Assembly: GCA_028285545.1 (NCBI GenBank)
Contig: JANQPA010000128.1
Coordinates: forward strand, 62,001 to 126,000
Length of the DNA: 64,000 bases
Direction of reading: 5' to 3'
Origin: Saprospiraceae bacterium
GTDB lineage: Bacteria > Bacteroidota > Bacteroidia > Chitinophagales > Saprospiraceae
The position numbers were made by a program, and so were the translations under genes. This document shows, piece after piece, positions 61,932-64,000 of the stretch. The notes below the pieces were generated by a model. It saw only the letters and a list, made by a program, of their open reading frames with translations. It was not told where the DNA came from and made no database searches. How positions within the stretch are numbered: the stretch's first letter is position 1; each line of letters starts with the position of its first letter.

Positions 61932-63011
61932 TTATTTGGCTAGATATTTTAATGCTTCCAAAATTACGGAATCCCTTTTTTTATTTATATCCTCTAAAGT
62001 GTTTTCAACTTTAATATCTACTGGCACGCCTTTTCCTTCATAATTATCCTTACTTAAGGACAGATAACGTTGATTGCTTAAAGTAAGGGTCCATCCATTT
62101 GGAAGTTTTCTGGAATATAGATCCGAAAATGCACCATTGGAAGGTTCCCCAATCAGGCTTACCCTAGGTAGTTGACTCATCATTAAAGACAAAACATCGG
62201 CTGCACTGACTGTCTTATCATTGGTAAGCAGTATTACAGGCTTGAGAAATTTAGCATTGCCAGCAGGTTGAATATATCTTTGTTTCAAATCCCCAAAAAC
62301 TCCATCTTTTCGAGTTTGTTTGTAATAACTAAGGGTTTTTTGTTCTATAAATCGTCCCGCCACTTTTGCAGAAAACCGATCATCTCCCCCCATATTAAAT
62401 CTGATATCAATGATTAGTCCTTCCAGATCTTTAAAAGAAGAAAATATTTCTTCAAGTAATTTATCCACAGTAGAGAGTCCTAATGAAGACTTGGAGCTAA
62501 AGCTTCTGGTAAACCTTAGATAGCCCCAAGTTGAATTATCTGAATAAGTAAATAATGCTCTGTTATCATATTTGGGACCAAGTTCTTTTAAGGGCTTAAA
62601 TCCATTACTTTTTAAGGTCTGTTCAATCATTTCATTAAAGGCCTGCCTTCTGTTTTTTCCGTCTATAGAGCTAAGTTCCTTTATTATCCTGGAAGGTCTT
62701 TTGGCTGTAAAACCCTTATCAATATCACGAGCTATCAGATTGACATGATCATCATGAAGAGGTGCAAGCATTTGAGATAAAAGGTCAAAAAAAGCTTCTG
62801 GACTTAAATCATCATTCAATTGGGATCGATATTTTTGTTCTATTGCCTTCCAATCGATTCCTTTTTCTTCGAAGGAGGCATAATTTTTTTCAAACAACTC
62901 GCATAAGGCATTGAACGTATTTTCCACCTCCTCAGCATTATTTTGTGCCTTGCTATACATTAAAGATCCAACCAATAGGAAAAGCAACAGAATAGTTCTT
63001 TTAAGTTTCAT
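61932..63011 (-). CDS. S41-family peptidase, exported
   Basis: 359 residues from ATG 63011, which gives a normal signal peptide ending YSKAQ; the longer frame to 63107 would translate the repeat cluster and is rejected. The tail-specific-protease fold is shown by [22 protein letters not shown] and [14 protein letters not shown], with the predicted Ser nucleophile in SAAD. It cleaves proteins in the periplasm. It is the gene immediately downstream of the repeat cluster. Confidence 0.87.
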   Translation of the reverse strand: MKLKRTILLLFLLVGSLMYSKAQNNAEEVENTFNALCELFEKNYASFEEKGIDWKAIEQKYRSQLNDDLSPEAFFDLLSQMLAPLHDDHVNLIARDIDKGFTAKRPSRIIKELSSIDGKNRRQAFNEMIEQTLKSNGFKPLKELGPKYDNRALFTYSDNSTWGYLRFTRSFSSKSSLGLSTVDKLLEEIFSSFKDLEGLIIDIRFNMGGDDRFSAKVAGRFIEQKTLSYYKQTRKDGVFGDLKQRYIQPAGNAKFLKPVILLTNDKTVSAADVLSLMMSQLPRVSLIGEPSNGAFSDLYSRKLPNGWTLTLSNQRYLSLSKDNYEGKGVPVDIKVENTLEDINKKRDSVILEALKYLAK

Positions 63012-63048
63012 CAAGGTTGATGTTTTGATATTTGATGTTATCGAACAA

Positions 63049-63207
63049 GACATGTCATTTTTAGATATGACATGTCCTCTATTTAAGCACATGACATATC
63101 TAGACATGCCATGTACATGAAAAATAATTATTTATTGATAATCAACGATTTATAAAAAGACATATCCCTCTTTTGGTGGACATGTCATATCTAAACATGA
63201 CATATCT
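63049..63207. repeat. Cluster of ACATGWCATATCT repeats
   Basis: The 13-mer ACATG(A/T)CATATCT occurs on the + strand at 63089, 63180 and 63195. The 14-mer GACATGTCATATCT is on the + strand at 63179 and on the minus strand at 63063-63076. An inverted pair GACATGTCAT/ATGACATGTC lies at 63049-63058 and 63067-63076. At least five related sites fall within about 160 bp, in the gap that precedes the S41 gene on the minus strand. No coding frame explains them. Confidence 0.8.
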
Positions 63208-63273
63208 TAACCTTTTCAACATAAACCTCCTCCTTCATTTCCTAAAAATCATAATCCAATTCGTCTTCCATCC

Positions 63274-64000
63274 TTATTTGTAATTTATTATGATGGGCTT
63301 ATTTTCTTCGATAAAATCATCGAACAATATTTTCCCATTAGCTTTAATTTCCAATTTTAATTGATTGGCTCGTCGGGTCAGATGGATATCAGTTGATTGC
63401 CCAAAAATGGCCATCTTTTTCAAGCTAAGCGTATCCCAGTCTTTAGGAAGATTAGGTCTTATTTTTATTGTGCCAAAACCCTGAGGTTCTATTCCCAACA
63501 TTCCTTCTGTATATATTCTACAGTATAAAGCACTCTCTGCCGACAGATGCTTCATATTATTCTCTGGGTAGGCCTCTACTACATAAGGCACATGATCTCC
63601 TAACAACCTTTTTTGGGAAAAAGCAATTAGTTTATCCTTCGTTAATTCCGTTTCTCCGGCTTTTAGACCTCCTCGAAGCGCATACAGGGTAGCTCGGTCC
63701 CAAAACATGGATTCTTTTGTGACCTCACCTTTAAGTTCCACCAGGATTCCATTTTCTGTCCACAAATGATTGAAAAGCGCCTCTAAAGTCCCTTCTTTAC
63801 GCGTAAAAATGCCCATACTTAGTGGCAGGCAGATCCAATGCCTTAGATATTTATTTTCATCAAAATATTTGTAAGTTTTAAGGCCATTTATCTCTGCTCC
63901 AAAATAGTTTTCTATGACCTTTTCTATTTCCATTTTTCTGGCAGCATATTTTTCTGCCAGGTTTTCGAATCCTAATTCCTTGGCCAAATGAATGCTGTGT
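63274..64000 (-). CDS. C-terminal part of a glycoside hydrolase-like (alpha/alpha)6 enzyme
   Basis: The frame is open to the window edge at 64000, so the start lies outside; the TTG at 63987 is not the true start. About 242 codons end at TAA on the minus strand at 63274. WDRATLYALRGG and EAYPENNMKHLSAESALYCRIYTEGMLGIEPQGF in part, followed by a C-terminal beta-sandwich, resemble the end of GH78/GH95-like or trehalase-like alpha/alpha-barrel enzymes. The glycan substrate is not known. Confidence 0.75.
   Translation of the reverse strand, partial: HSIHLAKELGFENLAEKYAARKMEIEKVIENYFGAEINGLKTYKYFDENKYLRHWICLPLSMGIFTRKEGTLEALFNHLWTENGILVELKGEVTKESMFWDRATLYALRGGLKAGETELTKDKLIAFSQKRLLGDHVPYVVEAYPENNMKHLSAESALYCRIYTEGMLGIEPQGFGTIKIRPNLPKDWDTLSLKKMAIFGQSTDIHLTRRANQLKLEIKANGKILFDDFIEENKPIIINYK

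Noticed and set aside
63012-63107. N-terminal extension of the S41 peptidase
   Set aside because: It would translate the motif cluster and put the signal peptide 32 residues inside; ATG 63011 is better.
1-64000. CRISPR arrays, tRNA or rRNA genes, prophage or complete insertion sequence
   Set aside because: I saw no regularly spaced repeats with spacers, no cloverleaf-type or rRNA sequence, and no transposase or integrase gene. A covariance-model search could still find a short RNA.

Overview
The window looks like a chromosomal segment of a Bacteroidota bacterium, most likely a free-living and possibly marine Cytophagales (Cyclobacteriaceae/Roseivirga-like). The evidence is low GC, two proteins with C-terminal type IX secretion sorting domains (alginate-lyase-like PL6 and a BNR/sortilin-propeller protein), a TonB-dependent outer-membrane receptor, three LytS/LytTR two-component pairs, many Bacteroidota-style lipoproteins, and promoters of the TTTG / TAnnTTTG type. 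I recognise no rRNA, tRNA, CRISPR array, phage module or complete transposon. The genus is an inference.

Layout. 1-9.3 kb is an accessory, cassette-like stretch: the tail of a large protein of unknown function; a nucleotidyltransferase/HTH pair resembling a toxin-antitoxin module behind a near-perfect 30-bp palindrome; a LytTR/histidine-kinase pair; a hydrolase; a SUKH protein; a small membrane protein and a GNAT acetyltransferase separated by attC-like sequences; and a TetR regulator followed by three hairpins. 9.4-13.2 kb holds a single-chain fatty-acid desaturase / flavin reductase / ferredoxin fusion and a MarR-serine hydrolase pair. 13.3-20.4 kb holds a DmpA-type peptidase, a T9SS-exported PL6 lyase, a lipoprotein hydrolase, a vanadium haloperoxidase with all the vanadate ligands checked, and a YncE-like propeller lipoprotein. 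20.4-26 kb holds a DUF4143 ATPase behind a 60-bp perfect palindrome, an AraC protein with two DNA-binding domains, an SPW/YHS pair and an SDR-Crp/Fnr operon with an FNR-geometry palindrome.

26-39 kb contains a polysaccharide deacetylase, gene fragments, two copies of a REP-like repeat, and mostly minus-strand secreted hydrolases (M61-like metallopeptidase, class-C beta-lactamase-like protein, esterase, amidohydrolase, PAF-acetylhydrolase-like protein) around a second LytTR/kinase pair. 39-46 kb has a CadC-like one-component sensor with a TolB propeller, a methyltransferase-TonB receptor pair, and a divergent MocR regulator with direct-repeat operators. 46-51.5 kb is a minus-strand run: DUF885 peptidase, aldo/keto reductase, NhaC antiporter, TIGR04076 protein and FISUMP lipoprotein. 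51.6-58.8 kb has a ricin-type lectin, a large T9SS BNR protein and a divergent propeller histidine kinase with its LytTR regulator. 59-64 kb has a small secreted protein, a PadR-membrane protein pair, aspartate ammonia-lyase, an S41 protease downstream of a cluster of 13-14-bp repeats, and the C-terminal part of a glycoside hydrolase.

The strongest unexplained structure is regulatory. Several genes start directly at long palindromes (1653-1682, 20439-20498), a repeat cluster lies at 63049-63207, and many intergenic gaps are filled by unusually long perfect inverted repeats with arms of 23-32 bp. I do not see one clear new multi-gene defence or biosynthetic system. The best candidates for novelty are the desaturase fusion, the nucleotidyltransferase/HTH module, the self-flanked DUF4143 ATPase and the motif cluster at 63 kb.
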